This document shows, one piece after another, positions 11,001-18,557 of a DNA stretch of 50,930 bases. Position 1 is the first letter of the stretch, and every line of letters begins with the position of its first letter. Location: assembly GCF_001613225.1 (NCBI RefSeq), contig NZ_BDBY01000253.1, positions 1 to 50,930 on the forward strand. The letters are read 5' to 3'. This stretch comes from Nocardia pseudovaccinii NBRC 100343. GTDB lineage: Bacteria > Actinomycetota > Actinomycetes > Mycobacteriales > Mycobacteriaceae. Below the pieces are notes generated by a model. The model was given only the letters and a program-made list of their open reading frames with translations. It did no database searches and was not told the origin of the DNA. Both the position numbers and the translations under genes were made by a program.

Positions 11001-14000
11001 CTGGTCGCCGAGCGGCGACGCGGATTCGATCCGGCGGTGGCGCCGCTGCTGCGATTCACGGTGTACACCAACGACTCCGGGCACCATGAACACAGCCATC
11101 TCGTATTGACCGGACACCACATCCTGCTCGACGGCTGGTCGATGCCGCTGTTGATGAAGGAGCTGCTTGTCCTGTACGCGACCGGCGGCGACCCGTCACC
11201 GCTCGCACCGATCCGGCCCTACCGCGACTACCTGCGGTGGCTCGCGCAGCAAGACCGGGAGGCCGCGGTACGCGCCTGGTCGGACGTGTTGACCGGCGCC
11301 ACCGCGACCATGCTCGCCCCTGAACTGGCGTGGCCCGCGGCGACCGGCGACGGGTTCGGCGTCTGTGAATTCGATCTGTCGACCGCACAGACCGCGGCGC
11401 TCACGGCGTACGCGGCTACGGCCGAGGTCACCGCCAATACGGTGATACAGGCGGCGTGGGGTCTGGTCATCGCCGGTAGCACCGGACGCGACGATGTGGT
11501 CTTCGGCGCGACCGTCTCGGGCAGACCGCCGCAACTCGACGGTATCGGCGACATGATCGGACTGTTCGTGGATGCCATCCCGGTACGGATCCGGTTCGAT
11601 CGAGACACGACAGTGCGGGCCCTGCTGGCGGGTTTGCAGGGCGAGCAAGCGTCGCTGTTGGACCATCACCACCTCGGACTCGGCGCGATCCAACGCGTCG
11701 CCGGGCTGAACTCACCCGCCGCGCCGACTTCGCAAGCTCCATCGGCTGGCGTCCCGCATGACGAACTGTTCGACACGATGCTGGTCTTCGAGTCCTACCC
11801 GGTCGACGCCGAGGGGCTGCAGCAGGCGGGCGGCGCCATCGACGGATTGCGGATCGAGCAGATGCGCGGGGCCGACTTCACGCACTATCCGATCACCGTT
11901 GTGGTCTTCCTGGATACCCGGACGCTGGTGCAGGTGAAGTACCGGCGCGATGTCGTCGCCGACGAGACGGCACAGGCCGTGGCCGATCGGCTGCGCCGCG
12001 TGCTCGGTGATCTGCCCGCGACACCGGGCCGTACCGCGGCCGATATCGCGCTGCTGTGCGACACCGTATCGGACGACCCGATCACCAGGTCTCGCTACTG
12101 GCGCACCGCATTGGCGGGCCTGCCCGATCGGCTGGAGCTGCCGACGGACCGACCACGCACGGCGCTGCGGTCCGATGTCCGTGGGCGGGTGGAGTTCTCG
12201 GTACCCGACGAGGTGCACCTGGGACTCCGGCAGCTCGCGCGCACGGCGGGCGTGACATGGACCGCGGTGGTGCACACGGCATTGGCGGTAGTGCTCGCGC
12301 GACTATCGGGCTCCGACGACATCGCGATCGGCACCCCGACGCCAGGCGACCGCCGTGCCGAGTTGGTGCTGCGCACCCGCGTGGATCGAGCCGCGCGCTT
12401 CGCCGACCTCCTACCGCAGGTACACCAGCGTGAACTGCATGCGTTCACGCACGCGGGTATTCCGGTCGACGAATTGGTCGATCTGTTGGGAGCGCGGTGG
12501 TCGCCGGATCGCCATCCCCTGTTCCAGGTGGCTCTATCGTTCCAGCATCCGCCGGATGCGGTCGGGGATCTGGCACTGGCGATCTCGCCCCCGAATGGCG
12601 ATTCGGACCGGATGCGCGGCGAGATGTCTTTCGCGCGTGATCTTTTCGACGACGGTACGGCGGAGATGTTCGCCCGGCGCTTCCTTCGGGTGCTGGCGGC
12701 GGTCGTGGACGAGCCCGCGACGCGGGTGCGCGATCTGCCGCTGTTGGTCGGCGACGAGTACGAGTGGCTGACCCGGATGGGCGGCGGCGCCCCGGCTACC
12801 GTCGGGATGCTGCCGGATCTGCTGACCCGGGGAGTCGGTTTCGGGCGCGATCGGGTCGCGGTGCGCGACGCGGGGCGGGCATACACCTACGGTGAAATCG
12901 ACGAACTGTCGTCGCGTCTGGCGCGCGTACTGATCGATCGAGGTGTCGCGCCGGAGACGGTGGTGGCGCTGGTAATGCGACGTTCGTACGAGATGATCGC
13001 CGCGGTATGGGCGGTCGCCAAGGCGGGTGGCGCTTATCTGCCGGTCGATCCGAGCTATCCGGTGGACCGGGTGCGGCACATGGTGGCCGATTCCGGTGCG
13101 GTGGTGGGCATTACGGTCGCTGAGCACGCGGATCTACCCGACACGGTGGACTGGCTGGTGTTCGACGATCCCGCGGTGCTCGCACGCTGCGCCGCCCACT
13201 CGGCGGCCGCGGTGACCGACGCGGACCGTTGTGCCCCGCTGCGGATGTCGCATCCGGCCTATGTGATCTACACGTCGGGTTCAACGGGATTGCCCAAGGG
13301 GGTCGCCGTCACCCACGCCGGGCTCGGTGGACTCGTCGGCCACACGGTCGACATGCTCGGACTCGAGCCGCGACATCGGATGCTGCACGTGTGTTCGCCG
13401 AGTTTCGACCAATCGGTCGAGGAGTGGTCCAGTGCGTTCTACAGCGGTGCCACCCTGGTGATCGCCGCACCGGATATCGTCGGCGGCACCGAACTTCGTG
13501 ACCTGCTGCGTGGCGAACGGGTGACGCATACGATCATCACCCCGGCGCTGCTCGGCACTGTTGATCCCGCCGACCTGGACGACCTGGCGGTGGTGTCCGC
13601 AGGAGGCGAGGCCACCACTCCCGAACTCCTCGCCAGATGGCAGCCGGGTCGCCGCTTCATCAACGGATACGGTCCGACCGAGGCGACGATCGGCGCCACC
13701 TATACGACTCTGCTTGCGGGACAACGGGTGACGATCGGCCGTCCGATACCCGGCGGGTGGGCGGCGGTGCTCGATGAGCGGTTGCACCCGGTGCCCGCGG
13801 GTGTCACCGGTGAGTTGTATCTGGCGGGCCCGGCACTCGCCCGCGGCTATCACGGGCGGTCCGGCTCGACCTCGGAACGTTTCGTCGCGAATCCGTGGGG
13901 TCGGCCTGGCGACCGGATGTACCGGACCGGCGATCTGGTCCGCTGGGTCGAGGTACCGAATGCCACGGCTACCGGTTGGGAATTGGAGTACCTGGGCCGC

Positions 14001-17000
14001 ACGGACTTCCAGGTGAAGATCCGTGGCTTCCGCATCGAACTCGGGGAGATCGACGCGGTGCTCGCCGCGCACCCCGACGTGGACTACGCGGTGACCCTCG
14101 GGCGCGAAAACCCCAGCGGGGATACGATTCTGGTGTCGTATGTAATGGGCAGATCGCTGGATCCGGATCAGCTGGCGCGGTGGGCAGCGCGAAGCCTGCC
14201 GTCGCATATGGTTCCCGCGTCGGTCGTGGTGCTCGACGAGATCCCATTGACCGCGGTCGGCAAACTCGACCGAAGTGCCCTCCCCGAACCGCAGTTCGCG
14301 GCGCGCACCTACCGGGAACCGTCGACGGTGGCGGAACAGGCCGTGGCCGGTATCTTCGCCGAGGTACTCGGCATCGAGCGGGTCGGCGCAGACGACAATT
14401 TCTTCGAGCTGGGCGGCAATTCGCTGCTCGCCACGCGGGTGACCGCTCGCCTCGGCATGACCCTGGATGCACGGGTTCCGGTGCGTGTGCTGTTCGCCGC
14501 GCCCACCGTCGCGGGTTGTGCGCGAGAGGTGGCTGAGCTCACCGGTACCGGGAGTCGCCGCGCCCCGGTAGCGGGCCAACGGCCGGAACGAATTCCGCTC
14601 TCGCCCGCACAGCAACGGATGTGGTTTCTCAACAGGTTCGATACCGAGTCGACCGCATACAACATTCCTGTCGCGATCCGCCTGACCGGCGATCTGGATG
14701 TCGCCGCGCTGGGGCAGGCCTTCACCGATGTCGTTGTGCGCCACGAGATCCTGCGAACCATATATCCGCAGCCAGCGGATGCGGCGGATCCGGTGCAGGT
14801 CATCCTGCCTCCCGGTCACTCGGAAGTACCGCAGCTGGAAGTCCGGACCGTCGATGCCGCCGAGGTGGAATCAGCTGTGCTGGAACTGGTTTCGACAACG
14901 ACCTTCGACGTGACCGCCGAGGTGCCCGTCCGCGCCGTGCTGTTCCGGGTCGCGGACGCCGAATTCGTGCTGGCCATGGTCGTCGACCACATCGCGGGTG
15001 ACGGCTACTCCGGTGGCCCGCTCACTCGTGATCTGGCGTCGGCATACGCGGCTCGTGCGCTGGGCCAGGCCCCGGATTGGTCGCCGCTGGCCGTGCAGTA
15101 CGCGGATTACACGCTGTGGCACCGTGCGCTGCTCGGCAGTGCGGACCAGCCGGGGTCGATGGCGGCCGAGCAGATCGCCTACTGGCGGCGAACCCTCGCC
15201 AACCTGCCGGATCAGCTGGAGTTACCGACAGACCGGCCCCGGCCTGCGGTGCAGTCGTTCGCAGGCGGCCGAGTGGAGTTGCACATCGACGCGCGTGCGC
15301 ATGCGGCGTTGGCGGGGCTGGCACGAGCCGAGGGCGCGACGCTGTTCATGGTTGTGCATACCGCGCTGGCGGTGTTGCTGGCTCGCTTGTCCGGCGCCGA
15401 CGATATCGCGATCGGTACACCGATAGCGGGCCGGGGCGAGGCGGTGCTGGACGATCTGATCGGCATGTTCGTCAACACCCTGGTGTTCCGTACCCAGGTT
15501 GATGCGGCTGCGGGTTTCACGGAGTTGCTTGCGCGGCAACGTGATACCGACGTCCAAGCCTTCGCCCATGCCGATGTGCCGTTCGAGCAATTGGTCGAAG
15601 TGCTCAATCCGGTGCGCTCGACGGCGCGTCATCCGCTGTTCCAGGTCGGGCTGTCGTTCCAGAATCTGGCCCCGGCCAGGATGGAGTTGCCGGGCTTGAC
15701 CGTCACGGCGTTGGCACCGGATCGGCAGCTGTCGCAGTTCGATCTGCATGTGATCATGGCCGACAGCTATGACGAGGACGGTGTGCCGACGGGTATCGGC
15801 GGCTTCTTCACCTACGCCGCGGATCTGTTCGACGAGTCGACGGTGCGGAGTTTCGTGGACCGGTTCGTGCGGGTCCTCGATGCCGTGATCGCGGATCCAC
15901 AGGTTCCGGTCGGTGCCATCGATCTGCTCGCGACCGAAGAAAGCACACGGATCCTCAGAGCGTGGAACGACACGGCGCACCAGGTGAATACGGCCGCCAC
16001 TTTGGCGTCGCTGCTCGACGAGACTGTCGCTGCCACACCGGAGTCCACGGCGCTGATCACCGCCAACGGTACTCGGATCACCTACGGTGAGCTCGATGGA
16101 CGCGTGAACAAGGTTGCGCGGTACTTGATTTCGTCGGGTGTGGGCCCGGAGTCGCGGGTGGCGTTGGCCATTCGGCGTTCGGTGGATCTGGTCGTCGCGA
16201 TGTATGCCGTGAGCAAGGCCGGTGGGGTGTACGTGCCGGTCGATCCGGACCAACCCGCGCAGCGTACCGACTACATGCTGGAGACGGCGGCACCGGTATG
16301 TGTGCTGACGAATGCCGATGCGGATTTCGGAACCTCCGCTGCGCCGGTGGTGCTGATGGATCGACTGGACCTGTCCTCGGTGGACGCGGCCCCGATCACC
16401 GACCCAGAGCGGATCGCGCCGTTGCGCGCCGGGCACGCGGCCTATGTGATCTTCACATCGGGTTCCACGGGTCGCCCGAAGGGGGTCGCGGTCACGCACG
16501 GTGCAATTGTCAACCAGTTGCTCTGGAAGACGGCGCAATTCGGATTGACCGCCGATGACGCGGTGTTGCTGAAGACGGCGGCGACGTTCGATTTGTCGGT
16601 GTGGGAATTCTGGTCGGCCGCGGCGTGCGGCGGCCGACTGGTAATCGCCGCGCCGGACGGCCACCGCGACCCGGCATACCTGAACGAGCTGATGTCCCGT
16701 GCAGGCGTGACCACGCTGCACACGGTGCCGTCGATGTTGGACGCATTGCTGACGGGGCGGCTGCCGGACTCGTTGCGCCAGGTGCTGGCGATCGGTGAGA
16801 CCCTGCCTGCCGCGCTGGCGCGCCGATTCGCTGCGGCGGCGCCGGATGCGCTGCTCTACAACCTCTACGGTCCGACGGAGGCGGCGGTATCGATCACCAG
16901 CCATCAGGTGGGCAGGTTCGATGAGCTAGCCGTGCCGATCGGCAGACCCGCGTGGAATAGTCAGGTGTACGTGCTGGATTCGCGCTTGCGCCCGGTTCCA

Positions 17001-18539
17001 GTCGGCGTCGCCGGTGAGTTGTACTTGGCCGGAGGACAGTTGGCGCGCGGCTACTTCGGTCGCGCTGACCTGACGGCGGATCGTTTCGTCGCCAACCCGT
17101 TCCAGCCGGGTGCCCGGATGTATCGCACCGGTGATCTGGTGGCATGGAATACCGAGGGCGAGCTCGACTATCGGGGCCGTACCGATTTCCAGGTCAAGAT
17201 CCGTGGCTTCCGCATCGAACTCGGCGAGATCGACGCCGTACTGGCCACCCACGCGGAAGTGGATTTCGCCATCACGATCGGCAGGGAGAATTCCGCTGGG
17301 GCAACGGCTCTGGTGTCGTACGTGGTGACCGCCGAGGACCGGGTGATCGATCCGGATCGGCTGATCCGCTGGGCCGCATGGACCCTGCCGTCGCATATGG
17401 TTCCCGCGGCGATCGTGGTACTCGACGACGTCCCGTTGACCCAGGTCGGCAAACTCGATCGCGCGGCGCTGCCCGAACCGGAACTCGGGACCCGCGCCTT
17501 CCGCGCACCGACGACAGCGCTCGAGACCATGGTCTGCGAGATTTTCGCGGATGTACTGCGTCTGGATCGCATCGGATTGGATGACAACTTCTTCGAACTC
17601 GGCGGCAATTCACTGATCGCGACCAAGCTGACAGCTCGGTTGAGCGAGGCGATGGCCGAAACGATTCCGGTGATGTGGGCGTTCACCGCCCCTACCCCCG
17701 CTGGCATCGTCGCGGAGTTGCGTGCGCGCGGCGCAGCGGGAGCCGGTACCGACGCGGCATTCGATGTGCTGTTGCCGCTGCGGGTTTCCGGCACCGCCGA
17801 GCCGCTGTTCTGCATCCATCCGATCGGGGGCATCGCGTGGTCGTTCGCCGGGCTGGCCGCCCATCTCGATGCGGATCGGCCGATTTACGGACTGCAGTCA
17901 CCCGCGCTGAGTTCGGCGGACGCCCTGCCGGATTCGATCGAGGATTGGGCGCGGCACTACGTCAAACACGTGCGTGAGGTGCAACCGGAGGGGCCCTATC
18001 ACCTGCTCGGCTGGTCACTCGGCGGTGTGCTCGCGCATGCCATGGCCGTCCAACTCCAAGACGAAGGCGCGCAGGTGGCGCTGCTGGGCATGATGGACAG
18101 TCGACTACTCGACATCGGCGCCGGATCCAAACTCGCGGGGGTCAAGGTTACGGTGCCAGAACTGCTCGGTGGACTACTCGGCCCTCGAGCCGCGGAATTC
18201 GGCCTGGACGAAACGGTGGAATTGTCCGAGCTGGCACAGCGATTGAGCACGCTCCCCGAGCCGTTCGCATCCTTCGGGGCCGCGCGGATCGAACGGGTCG
18301 TGGCCGCGGCGATCGACTCGGCGGCTCTCGACGCGGCATATCGTGCGCGGTCCTTCGATGGCGACGTCGTCTATTTCACTGCGGCCCACGACGATCCGAC
18401 GGGTTCCGTCTGCGCCGCGACCTGGACTGCCGCGGTGACCGGTACCGTGCACAACCACCCGGTGGCCACCACACACTGGCGGATGACCACCGATGCGGCG
18501 CTCCGGCGTATCGCGGAGGTCCTGCACGAGTGGTTGTGA
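2046..18539 (+). CDS. NRPS1: four-module peptide synthetase with terminal thioesterase, A-T-E-C-hC-A-T-E-C-hC-A-T-C-A-T-TE
   Basis: A synthetase of about 5,497 residues. The ATG at 2046 gives an arginine-rich leader (MDRVRRTVRGRIRRR) followed directly by an adenylation domain with no C domain before it. The frame is open back to 1875, but that part is not domain-like. Landmarks: A1 with SGSTG near residue 183; T1 serine (GGDSI) near 568; E1 HHYVIDG near 757; C1 HHILLDG near 1248; half C domain 1552-1785; A2 core near 1952; T2 near 2342; E2 HHYAIDG near 2531; C2 HHILLDG near 3024; second half C 3346-3575; A3 core near 3744; T3 (GGNSL) near 4124; C3 with DHIAGDG near 4315; A4 core near 4806; T4 near 5186; thioesterase from about 5242 with GWSLGG, serine 5324. 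Pocket residues read by eye: A1 DVLLVAAIL, A2 DPMIFGAVM, A3 DQEISGGIG, A4 DLWHLILVS. None matches a known code cleanly; A3 has a glutamate that suggests a basic residue, and A4 is nearest serine codes. E domains imply D residues from A1 and A2. Confidence 0.96.
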   Translation: MDRVRRTVRGRIRRRSSSPLFTQLLGAVVESAADSIAIRYNPTGESADQRELTYTELDESSSRLARELIERGVGPGDVVAVGFTRSIESVLAVWAIAKTGAAYVPVDPTLPPERSEYIVADSRAVLGLTDSTHRSRFGTEIYWLDIDDPLHRERIAARPAHPISYVDRVGTPTEQHPAYVIYTSGSTGRPKGVVVTHAGIAMLVNAQRERYAIDGDSRVLHVCSPNFDVSVLELLLAFSSGATLVVAPPTVFGGAELADLLCRERVTHMLITPAALESVDPAGLDTLRVVVVAGDAFGPRLVERWAVAGRSFYNAYGPTEATILATGSAELVPGQPITIGTALPGVGAVVLDSRLRPVPAEVIGELYLSGPALAQGYLGRAALTAERFVANPFGGEGGNPGARMYRTGDLVRRRVADGAVEYLGRSDFQVKIRGLRIEPGEIDAALTGHPDIEYAATLGKLAPSGATVLVSYVLARNGISLDAGELLRFAGTALPGHMVPSAIVALDAIPLSANGKLDRQALPEPVFEAAVSRAPVGAVESRLAELYAQVLGVRVGAEDSFFAAGGDSILSIQLVSRARAAGIVFTPQDVFEQRTVAGLARIAVVGAEPTPRLAELPGGGIGEIPLTPVLAAHLVGGRSFGRFTQHMVLALPEHIDRAGLVDALAAVLDHHDMLRARLWSADGQWQLHTLPPGAVDPDALLTRIDVPAGLDIDELCGTASAAMDSALDTLDPASARMIACTWLSRPDGRDALIIAAHHYVIDGVSWRILISDLVTAWAQRDGGRRIDLPGVGTSFRRWAHGLVEAATAADRTSELPYWRQVLTVADPLLGARALDPVVDTAATVRHFTVTVPSEFTHAVLTELPRLYRSGVNDGLLAALALAVRSWRAKRGVDAAATRIRLEGHGREETAVAGADLNRTVGWFTSMYPVALDLSGIDADAAWNTADATAAMLKTVKEQLLAVPDKGIGFGVLRQLNTDTAGELDGALGQIGFNYLGRISAGDVPEGLTDHSWLPTADWGAPEAEQDRAMPAAAVVDINAIVTDTDVGAQMSASFAYASEILDEASVRELAEYWVAALTMLAGHVHDPAAGGLTPADVPLVRTTQGELDIWQREHPGLVDVLPLSPLQLGLLFLTQLSDDAADPYLLQLAVELSGVIDLDRLRRAAQAMLDRHAILRAAFRTSVEGAPVQIVAEGLEVPWRIVDTSDTDPASLLAAEARLGFDPTVAPLLRFTVYRTNSGRVHLVLTAHHILLDGWSMPLLMKELLVSYAADGDSTPLPRVRPYRDYLAWLARYDRDTTLRTWRAALADPTPTRLAASLPPPTTSADGHGVCAADLSPVETAELLRFAAATEVTVNTVVQAAWGLVLAACAGGDDVVFGAVVSGRPPQVDGVDEMVGLFANTVPVRVRFDSDAPVRQLLIRLQSEQVSLLDSHHIGLADIQRAAGAGELFDSLVAFESYPVDTDGLRQAHATIDGLEVVDLQGRNFTHYPVAVVVELGAQLHVQVQYRRDMITTAAAQAIADRLRVLIGEFVATPERTAAEINRFFDDRGDLISQTRYWRTALQGLPDELNLPADRPRPAIPSLADSCVEFEIGADLYHRLSRVAHDTTVFTVLHATFAVLLARLSGTDDIAIGTPAETGGSVNTVVLRTRVPGEMPFDDLLAQAKDIALQAFTRADLPFDELVALLDPVRSHARHPLVQVMLSAGDRTPIARGPFDLSLHVRENRDSARIVANLSFAPDLFDRRTVEIFAARFLRLLAAAVHRPGDPIGDLPFLGDDELALLTRVHVGGRAPRLLPDLLTRGVALGRDRIAVRYQGRSISYGELDDQSSRLARVLIDRGVGPELPVAVSLPRSYEMVLAAVAIAKAGGAHLPVDPAHPAHRMRHMLTDSGAALGITASDQVDRLPDAVDWLVLDAPATAVLCASKSADTITDAERIAPLRTQHPAYVIYTSGSTGLPKGVAVTHDGLSDLVDHSVGQYCLEPHHRYLHICSPSFDPSVMEWMCAFSVGATLVVVPSDVMGGPELGELLRTEEVTHTIITPAVLGTVDPVGVDRMEVLFVGGDVLTPELLAKWQPGRRLFNAYGPTEATVMSSNVELVAGQHITIGKPVLGSSAYVLDSRLNPVPPGVTGELYLAGTALARGYWNRAGLSAQRFVANPWGGPGSRMYRTGDLVRWYAAPEQRAGNLAVASADWQLDYVGRADFQVKVRGFRIELGEIDAVLGRHADIDFVVTLGREMPGGATALVSYVQAAQGRVVDPAGLREYAAGILPSHMVPAAIVVVDRVPLTSNGKLDRKALPEPVFPTAVSRAPVGAVESRLAELFAQVLGMERVGVDDSFFAVGGDSIMSIQLVSRAKAAGMLFTARDVFEQKTVARLARVAVVGAESAAVLAELPGGGVGAVPLTPVLAWFLANGSFGRFAQSMVLGLPEAIDRAGVVATVGAVLDHHDVLRSRVWQADGSWRFEVLARNTIEADALVAEVEVPAGVDEAELNRIANAAMDSALATLDPAAGRMIACTWLRRPDARDVVAVAVHHYAIDGVSWRILIPDLVLAWAQRSAGQPVALPAVGTSLRRWAHALVEAAATPERAEELGYWQRVLATPDPLFGTRALDPVADTFQTRGVFDIRVPVEVADAVLTKVPALYQGGANDSLLAALAMAVRSWRARRGIDSPVTRLRLEGHGREEDAVPGADLTRTVGWFTSISPVAIDLSGIDTEAALAGGEVTAAVLKSVKEQLLSVPGRGIGFGLLRHLNPDTADALAGDLGQIGFNYLGRVSAGAVPDGRSDWLPTGELGTIAAEPNPDLPLSAVIDINTIVSDTADGPRMVASFAFAAAIIDEAAVRELAEDWLAALTAIADHTKDPAAGGLTPSDVPLVRVSQVELDQWRRNHPGLSDVLPLSPLQNSLRVLIELLDGSVDAYIIQLAATLTGELDMVRLRRAAQTILDRHANLRSAFVPTADGTSVQLVMDGVEMPWQVVDGVSEAELPELLVAERRRGFDPAVAPLLRFTVYTNDSGHHEHSHLVLTGHHILLDGWSMPLLMKELLVLYATGGDPSPLAPIRPYRDYLRWLAQQDREAAVRAWSDVLTGATATMLAPELAWPAATGDGFGVCEFDLSTAQTAALTAYAATAEVTANTVIQAAWGLVIAGSTGRDDVVFGATVSGRPPQLDGIGDMIGLFVDAIPVRIRFDRDTTVRALLAGLQGEQASLLDHHHLGLGAIQRVAGLNSPAAPTSQAPSAGVPHDELFDTMLVFESYPVDAEGLQQAGGAIDGLRIEQMRGADFTHYPITVVVFLDTRTLVQVKYRRDVVADETAQAVADRLRRVLGDLPATPGRTAADIALLCDTVSDDPITRSRYWRTALAGLPDRLELPTDRPRTALRSDVRGRVEFSVPDEVHLGLRQLARTAGVTWTAVVHTALAVVLARLSGSDDIAIGTPTPGDRRAELVLRTRVDRAARFADLLPQVHQRELHAFTHAGIPVDELVDLLGARWSPDRHPLFQVALSFQHPPDAVGDLALAISPPNGDSDRMRGEMSFARDLFDDGTAEMFARRFLRVLAAVVDEPATRVRDLPLLVGDEYEWLTRMGGGAPATVGMLPDLLTRGVGFGRDRVAVRDAGRAYTYGEIDELSSRLARVLIDRGVAPETVVALVMRRSYEMIAAVWAVAKAGGAYLPVDPSYPVDRVRHMVADSGAVVGITVAEHADLPDTVDWLVFDDPAVLARCAAHSAAAVTDADRCAPLRMSHPAYVIYTSGSTGLPKGVAVTHAGLGGLVGHTVDMLGLEPRHRMLHVCSPSFDQSVEEWSSAFYSGATLVIAAPDIVGGTELRDLLRGERVTHTIITPALLGTVDPADLDDLAVVSAGGEATTPELLARWQPGRRFINGYGPTEATIGATYTTLLAGQRVTIGRPIPGGWAAVLDERLHPVPAGVTGELYLAGPALARGYHGRSGSTSERFVANPWGRPGDRMYRTGDLVRWVEVPNATATGWELEYLGRTDFQVKIRGFRIELGEIDAVLAAHPDVDYAVTLGRENPSGDTILVSYVMGRSLDPDQLARWAARSLPSHMVPASVVVLDEIPLTAVGKLDRSALPEPQFAARTYREPSTVAEQAVAGIFAEVLGIERVGADDNFFELGGNSLLATRVTARLGMTLDARVPVRVLFAAPTVAGCAREVAELTGTGSRRAPVAGQRPERIPLSPAQQRMWFLNRFDTESTAYNIPVAIRLTGDLDVAALGQAFTDVVVRHEILRTIYPQPADAADPVQVILPPGHSEVPQLEVRTVDAAEVESAVLELVSTTTFDVTAEVPVRAVLFRVADAEFVLAMVVDHIAGDGYSGGPLTRDLASAYAARALGQAPDWSPLAVQYADYTLWHRALLGSADQPGSMAAEQIAYWRRTLANLPDQLELPTDRPRPAVQSFAGGRVELHIDARAHAALAGLARAEGATLFMVVHTALAVLLARLSGADDIAIGTPIAGRGEAVLDDLIGMFVNTLVFRTQVDAAAGFTELLARQRDTDVQAFAHADVPFEQLVEVLNPVRSTARHPLFQVGLSFQNLAPARMELPGLTVTALAPDRQLSQFDLHVIMADSYDEDGVPTGIGGFFTYAADLFDESTVRSFVDRFVRVLDAVIADPQVPVGAIDLLATEESTRILRAWNDTAHQVNTAATLASLLDETVAATPESTALITANGTRITYGELDGRVNKVARYLISSGVGPESRVALAIRRSVDLVVAMYAVSKAGGVYVPVDPDQPAQRTDYMLETAAPVCVLTNADADFGTSAAPVVLMDRLDLSSVDAAPITDPERIAPLRAGHAAYVIFTSGSTGRPKGVAVTHGAIVNQLLWKTAQFGLTADDAVLLKTAATFDLSVWEFWSAAACGGRLVIAAPDGHRDPAYLNELMSRAGVTTLHTVPSMLDALLTGRLPDSLRQVLAIGETLPAALARRFAAAAPDALLYNLYGPTEAAVSITSHQVGRFDELAVPIGRPAWNSQVYVLDSRLRPVPVGVAGELYLAGGQLARGYFGRADLTADRFVANPFQPGARMYRTGDLVAWNTEGELDYRGRTDFQVKIRGFRIELGEIDAVLATHAEVDFAITIGRENSAGATALVSYVVTAEDRVIDPDRLIRWAAWTLPSHMVPAAIVVLDDVPLTQVGKLDRAALPEPELGTRAFRAPTTALETMVCEIFADVLRLDRIGLDDNFFELGGNSLIATKLTARLSEAMAETIPVMWAFTAPTPAGIVAELRARGAAGAGTDAAFDVLLPLRVSGTAEPLFCIHPIGGIAWSFAGLAAHLDADRPIYGLQSPALSSADALPDSIEDWARHYVKHVREVQPEGPYHLLGWSLGGVLAHAMAVQLQDEGAQVALLGMMDSRLLDIGAGSKLAGVKVTVPELLGGLLGPRAAEFGLDETVELSELAQRLSTLPEPFASFGAARIERVVAAAIDSAALDAAYRARSFDGDVVYFTAAHDDPTGSVCAATWTAAVTGTVHNHPVATTHWRMTTDAALRRIAEVLHEWL
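6700..7400 (+). other. Half condensation domain (C-terminal lobe only) between C1 and A2 of NRPS1
   Basis: After the complete C1 domain, NRPS1 carries about 230 residues that begin at a TRYWRTALQGLPDEL motif and contain LPADRPRPA, LLARLSGTDDIAIGTP, DLPFDELVALLDP and RHPLVQVMLS. These are the second-half motifs of an LCL-type C domain. The first lobe with HHxxxDG is missing, and the loop after IGTP that normally reads AGRxxxELDDLIGMFVNT is shortened. It cannot catalyse condensation by itself. It may be a structural spacer, a docking platform or a relic of domain replacement. Confidence 0.8.
12080..12770 (+). other. Second half condensation domain between C2 and A3 of NRPS1
   Basis: The same arrangement recurs one module later. 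About 230 residues start at SRYWRTALAGLPDRLELP and contain LARLSGSDDIAIGTP, IPVDELVDLL and RHPLFQVALSFQ, with no HHxxxDG lobe. The loop after IGTP is shortened even more than in the first copy. Its position relative to the complete C domain and the next A domain is the same as in the preceding module. Confidence 0.8.
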
Positions 18540-18557
18540 CACACTGCCGCGGCGTGG

